Source: Blastococcus sp. HT6-30 (GTDB lineage: Bacteria > Actinomycetota > Actinomycetes > Mycobacteriales > Geodermatophilaceae). Taken from it: a stretch of 64,000 nt of DNA. Both the position numbers and the translations under genes were made by a program. Shown here piece after piece: positions 19,332-29,528 of the stretch. Under the pieces are notes generated by a model, which was not told where the DNA came from, ran no database searches, and was given only the letters and a program-made list of their open reading frames with translations. The stretch is taken from the NCBI RefSeq assembly GCF_039729015.1, contig NZ_CP155792.1, positions 2,624,001-2,688,000 on the forward strand, written 5' to 3'. Each line of letters starts with the position of its first letter. Positions within the stretch are counted from its first letter, which is position 1.

Positions 19332-20699
19332 TCAGCCCAGGCGGACGGGGTTGACGACGTCGGCGATGAGCAGCAGCAGCGACAGCCCCAGGAACAACCC
19401 GGCGACGGCGTAGGCGACGGGCATGAGCCGGGCGATGTCGAAGGGGCCGGGGTCGGGCCGCCCGCGCAGTCGCGCCACCGTGGACCGCACCTTCTCGTAG
19501 AGGGCCCCGGCGACGTGCCCACCGTCCAGCGGGTAGATCGGCAGCAGGTTGAACAGGAAGAGCACCAGGTTCATACCGGCCAGCAGCTGGATGAAGTAGC
19601 CGATCTTCTGGCCGGCCGAGAAATCCTCGAAGGCGAAGACCTCGCCGGAGATCCGGCTGACCCCCACCACACCGATGGGGCCGAGCGGATCCCGCTCCTC
19701 GCCGAGGAAGGCGGCGCGGAAGAGCTGGGGCACCCGCTCGGGGATCTCCAGCAGCCGGTCCACCGACCGCACCAGGATGTCGCCGAAGTGCCCCGGGACC
19801 TCGGTCAGCGACTGGCGCACCTCGCGCGTGGCCGGGCTGATGCCGACGAAACCGACGGTCTGCGTCGCCTCGCCGTCCGCGTCGGTGTAGACGGTGTTCT
19901 CGATCGGGGTGACCGTCAGGTCCCGTCGCTCCCCGTCGCGCTCGACGGTGAAGACGATGGGCTCGCCGGCGCTGGCCTGGATCGTCTCCTGCACCTGCTC
20001 CCAGCCCACGTCGGTCTCCCGGGGAACCGGCTCGCCGTCGAGGGCGACCACCGTGTCGCCCGGCTGCAGGCCGGCCCGGACGGCAGGGCTGCGCGGCGGC
20101 AGGGCGCAGCCGGCGGCACCGGCCTCGCACCGCTCGCCCTCGGGCGTGATCGGGATCGAGCACGGCTCCTCGGCCCGGGCGGTCGCCGCGCCGGCGGGAA
20201 GCACGCACTCGGGGACCTCGGCGATGCGGGTGGTGATCTCCGGAATGCCGAAGCCGGTCAGCACGATCGTGAAGAAGACGACCGCCAGGACCAGGTTGTG
20301 GAAGGGCCCGGCGAACATCACGATGACGCGCTGCCACCAGGGCTTCTTGTAGAAGACCCGGTCCCGGTCGCTGGGCAGCACGTCGTTGAGCGCCTGCCCG
20401 CGCACCTCGGCGATGAAGCTGCGCATGCGGGTGGCGCGCTTGCTCTCGCCCTCCTCGGCCGGCGGGATCATGCCGACGATGCGGATGTAGCCGCCGAGCG
20501 GGATGGCCTTGACGCCGTACTCGGTCTCGCCGCGACGGCGGGAGAACACGGTGGGGCCGAAGCCGACCATGAACTGCGGCACGCGCATGCCGAACTTCCG
20601 CGCCCACCAGAAGTGGCCCGCCTCGTGGAAGGCGATGGAGAACATCAGGCCCAGGGCGAAGAGGACGATGCCCAGGACCGTCAGCAGGATCCCGCTCAG
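19332..20699 (-). CDS. rseP: Site-2 intramembrane metalloprotease (RseP/Rip1 type)
   Basis: A 455-residue membrane protease that cleaves transmembrane anti-sigma factors after a first cut. The zinc motif HEAGH is at residues 25-29 in the first membrane segment. A PDZ domain follows ([15 protein letters not shown]), and the third zinc ligand lies in [11 protein letters not shown]. No ATG, GTG or TTG lies upstream in frame before the first membrane segment; I chose the CTG at 20699 because GGAGG sits five bases before it and it starts one base after the dxr stop. The next ATG would delete the first membrane segment. Confidence 0.9.
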   Translation of the reverse strand: MSGILLTVLGIVLFALGLMFSIAFHEAGHFWWARKFGMRVPQFMVGFGPTVFSRRRGETEYGVKAIPLGGYIRIVGMIPPAEEGESKRATRMRSFIAEVRGQALNDVLPSDRDRVFYKKPWWQRVIVMFAGPFHNLVLAVVFFTIVLTGFGIPEITTRIAEVPECVLPAGAATARAEEPCSIPITPEGERCEAGAAGCALPPRSPAVRAGLQPGDTVVALDGEPVPRETDVGWEQVQETIQASAGEPIVFTVERDGERRDLTVTPIENTVYTDADGEATQTVGFVGISPATREVRQSLTEVPGHFGDILVRSVDRLLEIPERVPQLFRAAFLGEERDPLGPIGVVGVSRISGEVFAFEDFSAGQKIGYFIQLLAGMNLVLFLFNLLPIYPLDGGHVAGALYEKVRSTVARLRGRPDPGPFDIARLMPVAYAVAGLFLGLSLLLLIADVVNPVRLG

Positions 20700-20700
20700 C

Positions 20701-21897
20701 TCAGCCTCCGGCGATGACGCCCCGGGCGTGCTCCCGGGCCCACTTCTCCGCCGCCAGCACGTCCTCGACGCAGGTGGGGGCGCCGAGGTCCGGCGCGTCG
20801 TCGAGCGTACGCGCGACGAGCTGGACGATTCCTGGGAACGAGAGGCGACCCGCCGTGAAGGCGGCGACCGCCTCCTCGTTGGCGGCGTTGTACATGGCCG
20901 GCACCATCCCACCGGCTTCCCCGGCCGCGCGGGCCAGCCGCACGGCGGGGAACGCGTCGGAGTCCAGCGGCAGGAACTCCCAGGTGCTCGCCGTCGACCA
21001 GTCCAGGGCCGGCTGCACGTACGGGAGCCGGTCGGGCCACGCCAGGCCGAGGGCGATCGGCAGCCGCATGTCCGGCGGGCTGGCCTGCGCGATCGTCGCG
21101 CCGTCGGCGAAGGTGACCATGGAGTGCACGATCGACTGCGGGTGCACCACGACGTCGATGTCGGCGTAGGGAACGCCGAACAGCAGGTGCGCCTCGATCA
21201 GCTCCAGCCCCTTGTTGACCAGGGTGGCGGAGTTGATGGTCACGACCGGGCCCATCGCCCAGGTCGGATGGGCCAGCGCCTGGTCGACCGTGACCTCCGC
21301 CAGCTCCGCCGCCGTCCGGCCCCGGAACGGCCCCCCGCTCGCGGTGAGCACGAGCCGGGCGACCTCGTCGCGGGCTCCGCCGCGCAGGCACTGGGCCAGC
21401 GCGGAGTGCTCGGAGTCCACGGGCACCAGCTGGCCCGGCCGGGCCGCGGCGAGCACGAGCTCCCCGCCGGCGACCAGCGACTCCTTGTTGGCCAGCGCCA
21501 CCGTGCGGCCGGCCCGCAGCGCCGAGAGGGTCGGGCCCAGGCCGATCGAGCCGGTGATCCCGTTGAGGACGACGTCGGCGGGGCGTGCGGCCAGCTCCTC
21601 GGCCGCGCGCGGGCCGGCCAGGATCTCCGGCAGCGAGTACTCCCCCTTCGCCCAGCCGCGCTGGGAGGCCGCGGCGTAGAAGGCCAGCTGCAGGTCCTGG
21701 GCAGCGGTGGCCCGGGCGACGGCGACGGTGCGCACGCCGAGCGCCAGCGCCTGCTCGGCGAGCAGGGCGACGTTCCCGCCGCCGGCGGCCAGGCCGGTGA
21801 TGCGCAGCCGGCCGGGGTTCTGCGCCGCGACCGCGAGCGCCTGCCGGCCGATGGAACCGGTCGAGCCGAGGACGGTGACCTGACGCGGGGTGCTCAC
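20701..21897 (-). CDS. dxr: 1-deoxy-D-xylulose-5-phosphate reductoisomerase
   Basis: Dxr is the first committed enzyme of the MEP pathway, converting DXP to MEP with NADPH. The 398-residue protein has the GSTGSIG nucleotide loop (11-17), [20 protein letters not shown] and [23 protein letters not shown] (shown interrupted), all diagnostic. I chose the GTG at 21897, with GGAGGATG upstream, because it puts the loop at its usual distance; the longer open frame overlaps the divergent DUF2631 gene. rseP follows immediately. Confidence 0.96.
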   Translation of the reverse strand: MSTPRQVTVLGSTGSIGRQALAVAAQNPGRLRITGLAAGGGNVALLAEQALALGVRTVAVARATAAQDLQLAFYAAASQRGWAKGEYSLPEILAGPRAAEELAARPADVVLNGITGSIGLGPTLSALRAGRTVALANKESLVAGGELVLAAARPGQLVPVDSEHSALAQCLRGGARDEVARLVLTASGGPFRGRTAAELAEVTVDQALAHPTWAMGPVVTINSATLVNKGLELIEAHLLFGVPYADIDVVVHPQSIVHSMVTFADGATIAQASPPDMRLPIALGLAWPDRLPYVQPALDWSTASTWEFLPLDSDAFPAVRLARAAGEAGGMVPAMYNAANEEAVAAFTAGRLSFPGIVQLVARTLDDAPDLGAPTCVEDVLAAEKWAREHARGVIAGG

Positions 21898-21973
21898 CCC
21901 GGCATCCTCCCCGACCCGCCGGGCCGGACCACCTCGGGCGGTGTCATCGGCCGGCTGCTGCCAGAATGGCGGC

Positions 21974-22276
21974 GTGACCGAGGCATTCCACTCCCCGTCG
22001 ACCCAGCGGGTCAACCAGCCCGGACGAGAAGAGGGCGTCGTCCGCGCCGGTGAGCACCCCGTCGAGCACGAGCAGCCCGAGGACTGGGGCTGGCACGGGG
22101 AGACCGGCTCGTGGGGCCAGATCGGCGGCTGGATCGCCGTGGCGATCCTGCTGCTCTTCATGGTCGGCACCCACGAGGGCCGGGTCGAGGACCTCTGGGT
22201 CCTGGGCATCGCCGGGACCATGGCGCTGATCCTCATCTGGGACCTCCGCCGGAAGAAGACCGCCTGGCGCCGCTGA
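21974..22276 (+). CDS. DUF2631 family small membrane protein
   Basis: A 100-residue protein with a hydrophilic N-terminus, the conserved WGWHGE segment, and two hydrophobic helices ([16 protein letters not shown] and [14 protein letters not shown]) before a basic tail ([11 protein letters not shown]). This matches DUF2631, an actinobacterial family found near dxr. The GTG at 21974 gives the family N-terminus. Function unknown. It diverges from dxr, 76 bases apart. Confidence 0.82.
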   Translation: MTEAFHSPSTQRVNQPGREEGVVRAGEHPVEHEQPEDWGWHGETGSWGQIGGWIAVAILLLFMVGTHEGRVEDLWVLGIAGTMALILIWDLRRKKTAWRR

Positions 22277-22289
22277 GCACCGCATGCAC

Positions 22290-22329
22290 CGAGGCCCCGC
22301 GTCCCCGTTCCCGGGAATGCGGGGCCTCG
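22290..22329. terminator. Bidirectional terminator after DUF2631 and VIT genes
   Basis: CGAGGCCCCGC (22290-22300) pairs perfectly over 11 bases with GCGGGGCCTCG (22319-22329), with an 18-base loop. It lies between two converging stop codons (22276 and 22349), so it probably ends both transcripts. Confidence 0.8.
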
Positions 22330-22348
22330 TCGTTCCCGGGATCGCGGC

Positions 22349-23068
22349 TCAGCTGACCGAGACGCCGATCGCCGCGCCGATCAGGTAGGTGATCCCGGCC
22401 GCGGCCGCGCCGAGGAGCAGCTGCCGCAGGCCCGAGTACCACCAGGGGCGCGGGGTGAAGCGGGAGGACAGCGCTCCGGCCACCAGCAGCCCGAGTCCAC
22501 CGCAGAGCAGCGCGACCCACAGCAGGGGGACGCCGAAGAAGTAGGGCAGCAGCGGGAGCACCGCGCCGGTGGCGAAGGTCAGGAAGGACGACACCGCCGC
22601 CACCCGCGGCGACGGCCGGTCGTCGGTGCTCACGCCCAGCTCGGCGAGCACGTGCAGCCGCAGCGCCGTCTCCGGGTCGGCCGAGAGCTGGACGGCGACC
22701 TGCCGGGCGAGCCGGGCGTCGACGCCGCGGTCCTGCAGCATCGCGGTGAGCTCGGCCAGCTCGCCCACCGGGTTGCGCTCGAGCTCGCGGCGCTCCTTCT
22801 CGATCTCGAGGTCCAGCTGCTCGTTCTGGGTCCTCACCGAGGTGTACTCACCCAGCGCCATCGACACCGCACCGGCGACCAGGCTGGCCACCCCGGCCAG
22901 CACGATGGCGCGCGGCGCGGCGCCACCGCCGCCCACGCCGGCGACCAGCGCGGTGTTGGTGACCAGGCCGTCCATGGCGCCGAAGACGGCGGCCCGCAGC
23001 CAGCCGCCGCTGACGTCGGCGTGGCTGTGCTCGTGGGCCTCGCCCCCCGGCGGGGCCGCGGGGCTCAC
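22349..23068 (-). CDS. VIT1/CCC1 family transporter
   Basis: A 239-residue protein of the vacuolar iron transporter family, which moves Fe2+ or Mn2+. It has a short His-containing N-terminus (HEHSHAD), a first membrane helix ([19 protein letters not shown]) with the conserved Asp-Gly, and the cytosolic metal-binding domain ([19 protein letters not shown]) rich in Glu. Three C-terminal helices complete the five-helix layout. The GTG start overlaps the rlmN stop (GTGA). The metal in this host is not determinable from sequence. Confidence 0.9.
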   Translation of the reverse strand: MSPAAPPGGEAHEHSHADVSGGWLRAAVFGAMDGLVTNTALVAGVGGGGAAPRAIVLAGVASLVAGAVSMALGEYTSVRTQNEQLDLEIEKERRELERNPVGELAELTAMLQDRGVDARLARQVAVQLSADPETALRLHVLAELGVSTDDRPSPRVAAVSSFLTFATGAVLPLLPYFFGVPLLWVALLCGGLGLLVAGALSSRFTPRPWWYSGLRQLLLGAAAAGITYLIGAAIGVSVS

Positions 23069-24243
23069 TCCCCGTCCGCCTCGGAACCCCGGGAGACGGG
23101 CGCCTCGACGCTGGGGGTGGGCAGCGCCACCGCCGGCACGCCGTCGACCTGATCGGCGGCGGCGAGCTGGCCGCAGGCGCCGTCGATGTCCTGACCGCGG
23201 GTGTCGCGCACCGTCGTCGCCACGCCCGCGGCCCGCAGGCGGGCGACGAACTCGCGCTGCGCGGGGAGCGGGCTGGCGTCCCAGGGGCTCCCCGGGGTCG
23301 GGTTCAGCGGGATGAGGTTCACGTGCGCGAGCTTTCCGGCCAGCAGCTTGCCGAGCAGGTCGGCCCGGAACGGCTGGTCGTTGACGTCGCGGATGAGGGC
23401 GTACTCCACCGAGTACCGCCGCCCGGTCCGCTGGGCGTAGGCGTCCGCGGCGTCGATGACCTCACCCACCTTCCAGCGGGTGTTGATCGGCACCAGGGTG
23501 TCGCGCAGCTCGTCGTCGGGCGCGTGCAGGCTGACGGCGAGGGTGACGTTGCGCCCCTCCTCGGTCAGCCGGCGGATGGCCGGCACCAGGCCGACGGTGG
23601 AGACCGTCACCGACCGCTGCGACAGCCCCAGCCCGTAGGGGGAGGTGCCGAGGAGGGCCTCGAGGGTCTTGCGGACTCGGGCGTAGTTGGCCAACGGCTC
23701 CCCCATGCCCATGAAGACGACGTTGGACAGCCGGCCCGGTCCCCCGGCGACCTCGCCGTTCGCCATCGCCGCGGCGGCGGCCACCGCCTGGCCGATGATC
23801 TCGGCGGCGGACAGGTTGCGGGTCAGCCCGGCCTGGCCGGTGGCGCAGAAGGGGCAGGCCATGCCACACCCGGCCTGGCTGGAGATGCAGACGGTGGCCC
23901 GGTCGGGGTAGCGCATGAGCACGCTCTCCACGAGCGCGCCGTCGTGCAGGCGCCACAGCGTCTTGCGGGTGCGCCCGTCGTCGGCCGTCTGGTGCCGCAC
24001 GGGGGTGAGCAGCGCGGGCAGCAGCGCCTCGCGGAGCGGTTCGCGGGCGGCGGCCGGGATGTCGGTCATGAGCGCGGGATCGGTGACCCCGCGGTAGTAG
24101 TGCCGGGCCAGCTGGTCGGCGCGGAAGGCCGGCTGGCCCAGCTCGGCGACCGCCGCGCGGGCCTCGTCGCGGGTGAGGTCGGCGAGGTGGCGGGGCGGCT
24201 TGCCGCGGCGGGGGGCGTCGAAGACCAGGGGCAGGGCAGTCAT
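23065..24243 (-). CDS. rlmN: 23S rRNA (adenine2503-C2)-methyltransferase
   Basis: RlmN is a radical-SAM enzyme that methylates A2503 of 23S rRNA and A37 of some tRNAs. The 392 residues contain the cluster motif CGMACPFC (C126, C130, C133), GMGEPLAN, and the C-terminal GACGQL with the methyl-carrying cysteine. The open frame can start four codons earlier, but the ATG at 24243 has GGAGGACGCC directly before it. cdsA and frr lie further upstream; the VIT gene is coupled downstream. Confidence 0.96.
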   Translation of the reverse strand: MTALPLVFDAPRRGKPPRHLADLTRDEARAAVAELGQPAFRADQLARHYYRGVTDPALMTDIPAAAREPLREALLPALLTPVRHQTADDGRTRKTLWRLHDGALVESVLMRYPDRATVCISSQAGCGMACPFCATGQAGLTRNLSAAEIIGQAVAAAAAMANGEVAGGPGRLSNVVFMGMGEPLANYARVRKTLEALLGTSPYGLGLSQRSVTVSTVGLVPAIRRLTEEGRNVTLAVSLHAPDDELRDTLVPINTRWKVGEVIDAADAYAQRTGRRYSVEYALIRDVNDQPFRADLLGKLLAGKLAHVNLIPLNPTPGSPWDASPLPAQREFVARLRAAGVATTVRDTRGQDIDGACGQLAAADQVDGVPAVALPTPSVEAPVSRGSEADGE

Positions 24244-24335
24244 GGCGTCCTCCATGGTCCCACCTCTGCGCGCCCGGTCGCGGTCCGGAGACCGAACTCA
24301 CGCGGGCGGGGCCGATCCCTGGCAGTGTCTGGGGC

Positions 24336-25106
24336 ATGAGCCGACTGGACGACGTCGACCTGAGCCTCCGCCTGGACAAGAAGGAGGCCAAGAAGCAGCT
24401 GGCCGCCGCGCAGGAGCGGCTGGTCCACCTGCGGCTGCTGCTGGGCGGGCAGATCGGCCCGGGCGAGCTCGGCCCGCCGCTGCTGGTCGTTTTCGAGGGC
24501 TGGGACGCGTCGGGCAAGGGTGGCGCGATCCAGCGGCTGGTCGGCGAGCTGGACCCCCGCCACGTCCGGGTCGCCCAGTTCGCCGCCCCCACCAGCGACG
24601 AGAAGCGGCACCACTTCCTGTGGCGCTTCTGGCCGGTGCTCCCCGGCTGGGGCGGCATGGCCGTGCTCGACCGGTCCTGGTACGGCCGGGTACTGGTCGA
24701 GCGGGTGGAGGGCTTCGCCCCCGAGGAGGCCTGGCGGCGCGCGTACCAGGAGATCGTCGACCTGGAGACCTCGCTGGCCGCCGAGGGAACGGTGCTGGTG
24801 AAGTTCTGGATGCACGTCTCCCCCGAGGAGCAGCTGCACCGCTTCGAGTCCCGTCGGGCGAACCCGTACAAGGCGTGGAAGCTCACCGACGAGGACTGGC
24901 GCAACCGGGAGAAGCGCGGGGAGTACGAGGCGGCGGTCGAGGAGATGCTCGAGCGCACCTCCACCCCGGTCGCCCCCTGGCACGTGATCCCCGCCGAGGA
25001 CAAGCGGTGGGCGCGGGTGGCCGTCGTCCGCACGGTGTGCGAGGCGGTCGAGGCGGCGCTGCACGCGCGGGGCATCGACCCCGACCCGCCGCTGGCCGGC
25101 GACTGA
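24336..25106 (+). CDS. Polyphosphate kinase 2 family protein
   Basis: A 256-residue single-domain PPK2-family protein that transfers phosphate between polyphosphate and nucleotides. The Walker A motif is FEGWDASGKGG (about 53-63), the lid module has SDEKRHHFLWRFW, and Walker B is VLDRSWYGRV. The class (NDP- or NMP-phosphorylating) cannot be set with certainty from what I see. Monocistronic, divergent from rlmN with 92 bases between. Confidence 0.93.
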   Translation: MSRLDDVDLSLRLDKKEAKKQLAAAQERLVHLRLLLGGQIGPGELGPPLLVVFEGWDASGKGGAIQRLVGELDPRHVRVAQFAAPTSDEKRHHFLWRFWPVLPGWGGMAVLDRSWYGRVLVERVEGFAPEEAWRRAYQEIVDLETSLAAEGTVLVKFWMHVSPEEQLHRFESRRANPYKAWKLTDEDWRNREKRGEYEAAVEEMLERTSTPVAPWHVIPAEDKRWARVAVVRTVCEAVEAALHARGIDPDPPLAGD

Positions 25107-25167
25107 CGGGGGCGGACCGGCCCGACCGCTCACGCCCCGGCCGTCGTCGACGCGCTCGCCCGCTACC

Positions 25168-25192
25168 CGGCCGGACCACCCGGTGGCGGCCG
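25168..25192. terminator. Possible bidirectional hairpin between PPK2 and RNA methyltransferase genes
   Basis: CGGCC/GGCCG flank a CCAC/GTGG inner stem in the 100-base convergent gap (25107-25206). No U-tract. Nothing else is evident in the gap. Confidence 0.35.
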
Positions 25193-25206
25193 CGTCGGAG
25201 AGCTGC

Positions 25207-25899
25207 TCAGAGGGCTTGACCAGGGCCTCCCCGGCCGGCCCTGACCTCCCCGTCGGAGGGCACCGGGGCCGCGTGCTGCCGGATCCAGGCGTGCATGGCG
25301 ATGCCGGCGGCGACGCCGGCGTTGATCGAGCGGGTCGAGCCGAACTGGGCGATCGACACGGTCGTCTCCGCTCCGGCGCGGGCCTCCGGCGTCAGCCCGG
25401 GCCCCTCCTGGCCGAAGAGGAGCACGCAGCGCTCCGGCAGGGCGGCCGTCTCGATGGGCACCGCGCCGGGCCCGTTGTCGACGGCGACGACGGCGAGGCC
25501 CTCCCCGGCCGCGTGCGCGAGCAGGCCGCCGACGTCGGCGTGGTGGCGCAGGTGCTGGTAGCGGTCGGTGACCATCGCCCCCCGCCGGTTCCACCGCCGC
25601 CGGCCGACGACGTGCACCTCGGCGGCGAGGAAGGCGTTGGCGGTGCGCACCACCGTGCCGATGTTGAGGTCGTGCCCGAAGTTCTCGATGGCGACGTGGA
25701 ACGGGTGCCGACGCCGGTCCAGGTCGGCGACGATCGCCTCGACGGTCCAGTAGCGGTACCGGTCGACGACGTTGCGCCGGTCGCCCTCGGCCAGCAGCTG
25801 CCGGTCGAGGCGCGGGTCGTCCGGCCACGGCCCCTCCCAGGGCCCGACGCCGACCGTCGTCCCCCAGTCGCTCGGGCCCGCCGGGACGTCGTCGCTCAC
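25207..25899 (-). CDS. TrmH family RNA 2'-O-methyltransferase (SpoU)
   Basis: A 230-residue SPOUT-class methyltransferase. Knot motifs are visible: ENFGHDLNIGTVVRTANAF (motif 1 with the Asn and Arg), LLFGQEGPGL (motif 2) and SIAQFGSTRSINAGVAAGIAM (motif 3, shown as one region). There is an unusual 60-residue N-terminal part rich in Trp and Asp. The target may be tRNA G18 or rRNA. I chose the GTG at 25899 because the preceding 11 codons look random. Convergent with PPK2 and divergent from the DUF952-GNAT gene. Confidence 0.9.
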   Translation of the reverse strand: MSDDVPAGPSDWGTTVGVGPWEGPWPDDPRLDRQLLAEGDRRNVVDRYRYWTVEAIVADLDRRRHPFHVAIENFGHDLNIGTVVRTANAFLAAEVHVVGRRRWNRRGAMVTDRYQHLRHHADVGGLLAHAAGEGLAVVAVDNGPGAVPIETAALPERCVLLFGQEGPGLTPEARAGAETTVSIAQFGSTRSINAGVAAGIAMHAWIRQHAAPVPSDGEVRAGRGGPGQAL

Positions 25900-25994
25900 G
25901 CCGGGAATGGTTCCAGCCCGTCGCCGAGCCACTCCAGCCGGCCGCGTGGCGGGCCGCCCTGCGGGACGGGGGCATCCGACCGGACGCGGACGGC

Positions 25995-27008
25995 ATGGTG
26001 CACCTGTCGACGCCGGAGCAGGTCCACCTGCCCGCGGGCCGGCTCTTCCCCGGCCGCCGCGACCTCGCGCTGCTCGTCGTCGACCCGGCCCGGCTCCCCG
26101 ACCCGGTGCGGTTCGAGCCCGGGCGCCCCGACGACCCGGAGGGCGCGCTGTTCCCGCACCTGTACGGCCCGCTACCGGCGAGCGCGGTCGTCGCCGTCGT
26201 GCCCTACCGCCCGCCGGCGCCGCTCCGGCTGCCGGCCCCCGGCGACGCGCTCGCCCGGGCGCTGGCGTTGTGCACCTCCGTCCCCGTCCGCCGGGCGGTC
26301 GGCGTGGGCGACGTGCCCGGCGGCGTGGCGGTGCTCGACCCCGGCGTCCCGCACTCCCGGGACAACAACCGGCTCGTGCTCACCGAGCCGGTGGACGCCG
26401 CGGCCGTCGAGGCGGCGGCCGCGGAGGTGGGCGGCATCGCCGGGTGGCCGTACCTGGCGGCGCTGCTGGCGTGGCCCGGCGCGGCGACGGTCGCCGCCAC
26501 GCTGGCCGGCAGCGGCTGGGCCGTCGAGGAGCTGGTGCTCATGGCCCGCAGCACCGACGTGCCGGTGCCGGGTTCCGGTGCGCGCGCCGAGGTGGTCGAC
26601 CAGCGTGAGCTGCACGACCTGTGGGAGCGCTCCTGGCGGGGCGGGCTCGCCTCGCCCGGCGACCGGCTGGAGGCGGCGGTGGCCCAGTTGATCGGCCGCG
26701 AGGAGCTCAACGACCGCGTGGTCACCGTCACCGACGTCGTCGTGCGGGAGGAGGGCCGCGTCGTGGCCGCCGGCCAGCTGCGGGTCGACGGCGCCACCGC
26801 CGCGGTGGAGTCGGTGCTGACCGATCCGGCCGCCCGCGGGCGCGGGTACGCCGATGCGGTGCTGGCCAGGATCCTGGAGCTGGCCACCGACGCCGGCTGC
26901 GACCTGGTGGTGCTCGAGGCCGCGGGAGGCGACTGGCCCCGGCACTGGTACGCCCGGCACGGGTTCGAGGAGATCGGCAGCACCTGGACGGTGGACCGCC
27001 CCGCGTGA
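25995..27008 (+). CDS. DUF952-GNAT fusion protein, N-terminus uncertain
   Basis: The 337 residues from the first ATG hold a DUF952-like domain (residues 1-75: VHLSTPEQVHLPAGRLF, RDLALLVVDPARL, LFPHLYGPL) and a C-terminal GNAT domain (about 180-337) with the acetyl-CoA loop in TDPAARGRGYADAVLA and the C-terminal WYARHGFEEIG. DUF952 domains normally start about 20 residues earlier. The same frame is open upstream to at least 25881 and encodes a plausible continuation (WRAALRDGGIRPDADG), yet contains no ATG, GTG or TTG; see findings. The middle region may be a degenerate GNAT half. Substrate unknown. Confidence 0.75.
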   Translation: MVHLSTPEQVHLPAGRLFPGRRDLALLVVDPARLPDPVRFEPGRPDDPEGALFPHLYGPLPASAVVAVVPYRPPAPLRLPAPGDALARALALCTSVPVRRAVGVGDVPGGVAVLDPGVPHSRDNNRLVLTEPVDAAAVEAAAAEVGGIAGWPYLAALLAWPGAATVAATLAGSGWAVEELVLMARSTDVPVPGSGARAEVVDQRELHDLWERSWRGGLASPGDRLEAAVAQLIGREELNDRVVTVTDVVVREEGRVVAAGQLRVDGATAAVESVLTDPAARGRGYADAVLARILELATDAGCDLVVLEAAGGDWPRHWYARHGFEEIGSTWTVDRPA

Positions 27009-27009
27009 C

Positions 27010-28095
27010 CTATGCCGGCGCGAGCGCCGTCAGCAGCAGGTAGGCCGCGGCCGCCGACGGCAGCAGCGAGTCGAGCCGGTCCATGATCCCGCCGTGACCC
27101 GGCAGCAGGTCGCCCATGTCCTTGATGCCGAGGTCGCGCTTGATCAGCGACTCGGCGAGGTCGCCCACCGTCGCGGACACGGCGAGCACCGCACCGAAGA
27201 CCAGCCCGGCCCACCACGGGGCGTCGAGGCCGAGGAGGAGGATCGGGGTGGCGACGAGCATGCAGGTGACGATCGAGCCGGCCATGCCCTCCCACGACTT
27301 CTTCGGGCTGATCGAGGGCGCCATCGAGTGCTTGCCGAACAGGACCCCCGCGGCGTAGCCGCCGACGTCGCTGGCCACGACGGTGGCGATGAACGCCAGC
27401 ACCCGCGTCGCACCGTCGTCGGGCACGAGCAGCAGAACCGCGAAGCCGGCCAGCAGCGGGACGTAGAGCGCGACCAGGACCCCGGCGGCGGCGTCCCTGC
27501 GGTAGCCGACCGGCCCTCCGGCCAGCCGCCAGAGCAGCACGGCGACCGCGGTGAGGAGGAATCCGGTGAGCAGCCCCGTGGGGCCGCGGGTCCAGGCGAG
27601 GACCTCCATCGCGAAGGCACCGACCAGCGAGGGCACCAGCGGGGCGGAGAACCCGCCCTTCCGCAGCGCCCGCGTCAGCTCCACGACGGCCACGAGGATG
27701 GCTGCGACGAGCACGCCGAGGAACGCGGGGCGCCAGACGAACAGCGACGCCAGGACGATGCCGACCAGCCCGAGGCCGACGCCGATCGCCGCCTGCAGGT
27801 TCCGCCCCGCGCGGCTCACCGGCTGTTCCGTGGTGGGCAGGTGCGCGAGCTCCTCGGGCAGCGGCATGGCCGTCGCCGTGGGGACGTCGTCGGCCGAGGG
27901 TGGAGGCGCCGGGTCCTGGGGAACCGGGACCGGAGGGCGCGGGGGCAGCGGCGGGAGCGGTCGCGACGCCGCACGCGGCACCGGACCGGTGTCGTCGCTC
28001 CGCCGGTCCGCACCCGGCGCCCGGGTGCCGAACCGCGGAGACGGTTCGGCACCCCGGTGCAGGGAGTGCGGGCGGTCGGCGGAGGGAGGCGTCAT
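27010..28095 (-). CDS. cdsA: Phosphatidate cytidylyltransferase
   Basis: CdsA makes CDP-diacylglycerol, the precursor of phospholipids. The 361-residue protein has a hydrophilic, Pro/Arg-rich N-terminal tail of about 80 residues, then eight or so membrane segments and the family signature near SPKKSWEG, with LIKRDLGIKDMGDLLPGHGG and DRLDS near the C-terminus. The ATG at 28095 is the longest sensible start; the tail makes it less certain. Its stop lies two bases from the convergent DUF952-GNAT gene. frr is just upstream (22-base gap). Confidence 0.94.
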   Translation of the reverse strand: MTPPSADRPHSLHRGAEPSPRFGTRAPGADRRSDDTGPVPRAASRPLPPLPPRPPVPVPQDPAPPPSADDVPTATAMPLPEELAHLPTTEQPVSRAGRNLQAAIGVGLGLVGIVLASLFVWRPAFLGVLVAAILVAVVELTRALRKGGFSAPLVPSLVGAFAMEVLAWTRGPTGLLTGFLLTAVAVLLWRLAGGPVGYRRDAAAGVLVALYVPLLAGFAVLLLVPDDGATRVLAFIATVVASDVGGYAAGVLFGKHSMAPSISPKKSWEGMAGSIVTCMLVATPILLLGLDAPWWAGLVFGAVLAVSATVGDLAESLIKRDLGIKDMGDLLPGHGGIMDRLDSLLPSAAAAYLLLTALAPA

Positions 28096-28116
28096 GGGCG
28101 TGTGGCCGCGACGAGG

Positions 28117-28674
28117 TCAGACCTCGAGCAGCTCGCTCTCCTTGTTCTTGACCGCGTCGTCGATGCCCTGGGTGTGCTTGGCGGTGAGGTCGTCGAGCTC
28201 CTTCTCCGCGCGGCGCACCTCGTCCTCGCCCGCCTCGCCGTCCTTGACGATGCGGTCGAGCTCCTCCTTGGCACGCCGGCGGATGTTGCGGATCGCGACC
28301 TTGGCGTCCTCGCCCTTGCTGCGGGCCTGCTTCACCAGGTCGCGGCGGCGCTCCTCGGTGAGCTGCGGGAACACCACGCGCAGGATCTGGCCGTCGTTGG
28401 TCGGGTTGACGCCGAGGTCGCTGTCGCGGACGGCCTTCTCGATGGCCGTCAGCTGAGACATGTCGTAGGGCTTGATGACCGCCATGCGCGCCTCGGGCAC
28501 GGTGATCGACGCCATCTGCGGCACCGGGGTGTACGCCCCGTAGTAGTCGACCATGATCTTGCTGAACATCGAGGGAGCGGCCCGGCCGGTGCGCACCGAG
28601 CCCAGGTCCTCGCGCGCCACCGAGAGGGCCTTGTCCATCCGTTCCTCGGCGTCGAGCAGGGTGTCGTCGATCAC
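28117..28674 (-). CDS. frr: Ribosome recycling factor
   Basis: RRF splits post-termination ribosomes with EF-G. The 185 residues match the family length, with [28 protein letters not shown] and [23 protein letters not shown] (interrupted here for length). The GTG at 28674 follows AGGAGGGA at seven bases and gives the typical first residues [13 protein letters not shown]. It is preceded by pyrH in the standard pyrH-frr-cdsA order. Confidence 0.97.
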   Translation of the reverse strand: MIDDTLLDAEERMDKALSVAREDLGSVRTGRAAPSMFSKIMVDYYGAYTPVPQMASITVPEARMAVIKPYDMSQLTAIEKAVRDSDLGVNPTNDGQILRVVFPQLTEERRRDLVKQARSKGEDAKVAIRNIRRRAKEELDRIVKDGEAGEDEVRRAEKELDDLTAKHTQGIDDAVKNKESELLEV

Positions 28675-28757
28675 GGGTAGTCCCTCCTGCGGCCTGCCCC
28701 CCACGGTGGGGAGCTCGTCGGGCCGTCGTCCTCGTGGTTGCGCCGGCGGCCGGCCGG

Positions 28758-29528
28758 TCAGGCCGGCTGACTGATCAGCGTGCCGATCCTCTCACCTGCG
28801 GTGGCGCGGGCGATGTTGCCGTCGCGCAGCAGGTCGAACACGACGATCGGCATCTGGTTGTCCATGCAGAGGCTGATCGCCGTCGCGTCGGCCACCTTCA
28901 GCTGCTTGGACAGCACGGTGCCGTAGTCGAGGCCGTCGTACATGACGGCGTCGGGGTTGGTGCGCGGGTCGTCGTCGTAGACGCCGTCGACGCCGTTCTT
29001 GCCCATGAGGAGCACCTGGCACTCGATCTCCAGGGCACGCTGCGCGGCGACGGTGTCGGTGGAGAAGTAGGGCATCCCGGCGCCGGCGCCGAAGATGACC
29101 AGCCGCCCCTTCTCCAGGTGCCGGATGGCCTTGCGCGGGATGTAGGGCTCGGCGACCTGCCCCATGGTGATGGCCGACTGGACCCGGGTCTGCAGACCGG
29201 CCTTCTCGCAGAAGTCCTGCAGCGCCAGGCAGTTCATGACCGTGCCCAGCATGCCCATGTAGTCGGCCTTCGTGCGGTCCATGCCCGCCTGGGAGAGCTC
29301 CGCGCCGCGGAAGAAGTTGCCCCCGCCCATGACGACGGCGATCTGCGTGCCCCGCGACACGACCTCGGCGAGCTGCTCCGCGATGCCCTTGACGATGTCG
29401 GCGTCGACACCGACCTTGCCTCCGCCGAAGGACTCACCGGAGAGCTTGAGCAGCACGCGCTGGTACCCGCTCCCGTCGGCCGGCTGGAAGGCGGTGGGGG
29501 CGGACAGCGGCGTGGTGGTGTCGGTCAA
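28758..29528 (-). CDS. pyrH: Uridylate kinase
   Basis: PyrH converts UMP to UDP and is a hexameric amino-acid-kinase-fold enzyme regulated by GTP and UTP. The 256 residues hold [37 protein letters not shown] and [13 protein letters not shown], all diagnostic. I chose the TTG at 29528 because AGGGA lies eight bases upstream and residues before it look random; an ATG 57 bases earlier is the alternative. A perfect hairpin separates it from tsf. Confidence 0.94.
   Translation of the reverse strand: MTDTTTPLSAPTAFQPADGSGYQRVLLKLSGESFGGGKVGVDADIVKGIAEQLAEVVSRGTQIAVVMGGGNFFRGAELSQAGMDRTKADYMGMLGTVMNCLALQDFCEKAGLQTRVQSAITMGQVAEPYIPRKAIRHLEKGRLVIFGAGAGMPYFSTDTVAAQRALEIECQVLLMGKNGVDGVYDDDPRTNPDAVMYDGLDYGTVLSKQLKVADATAISLCMDNQMPIVVFDLLRDGNIARATAGERIGTLISQPA

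Noticed and set aside
22290..22329. Riboswitch or other structured ncRNA after the DUF2631 gene
   Set aside because: A simple perfect hairpin between convergent stops is better explained as a terminator.
25995..27008. Mycothiol synthase (MshD)
   Set aside because: The C-terminal GNAT half led me to consider it, but the N-terminal part matches DUF952, and MshD has two full GNAT domains.
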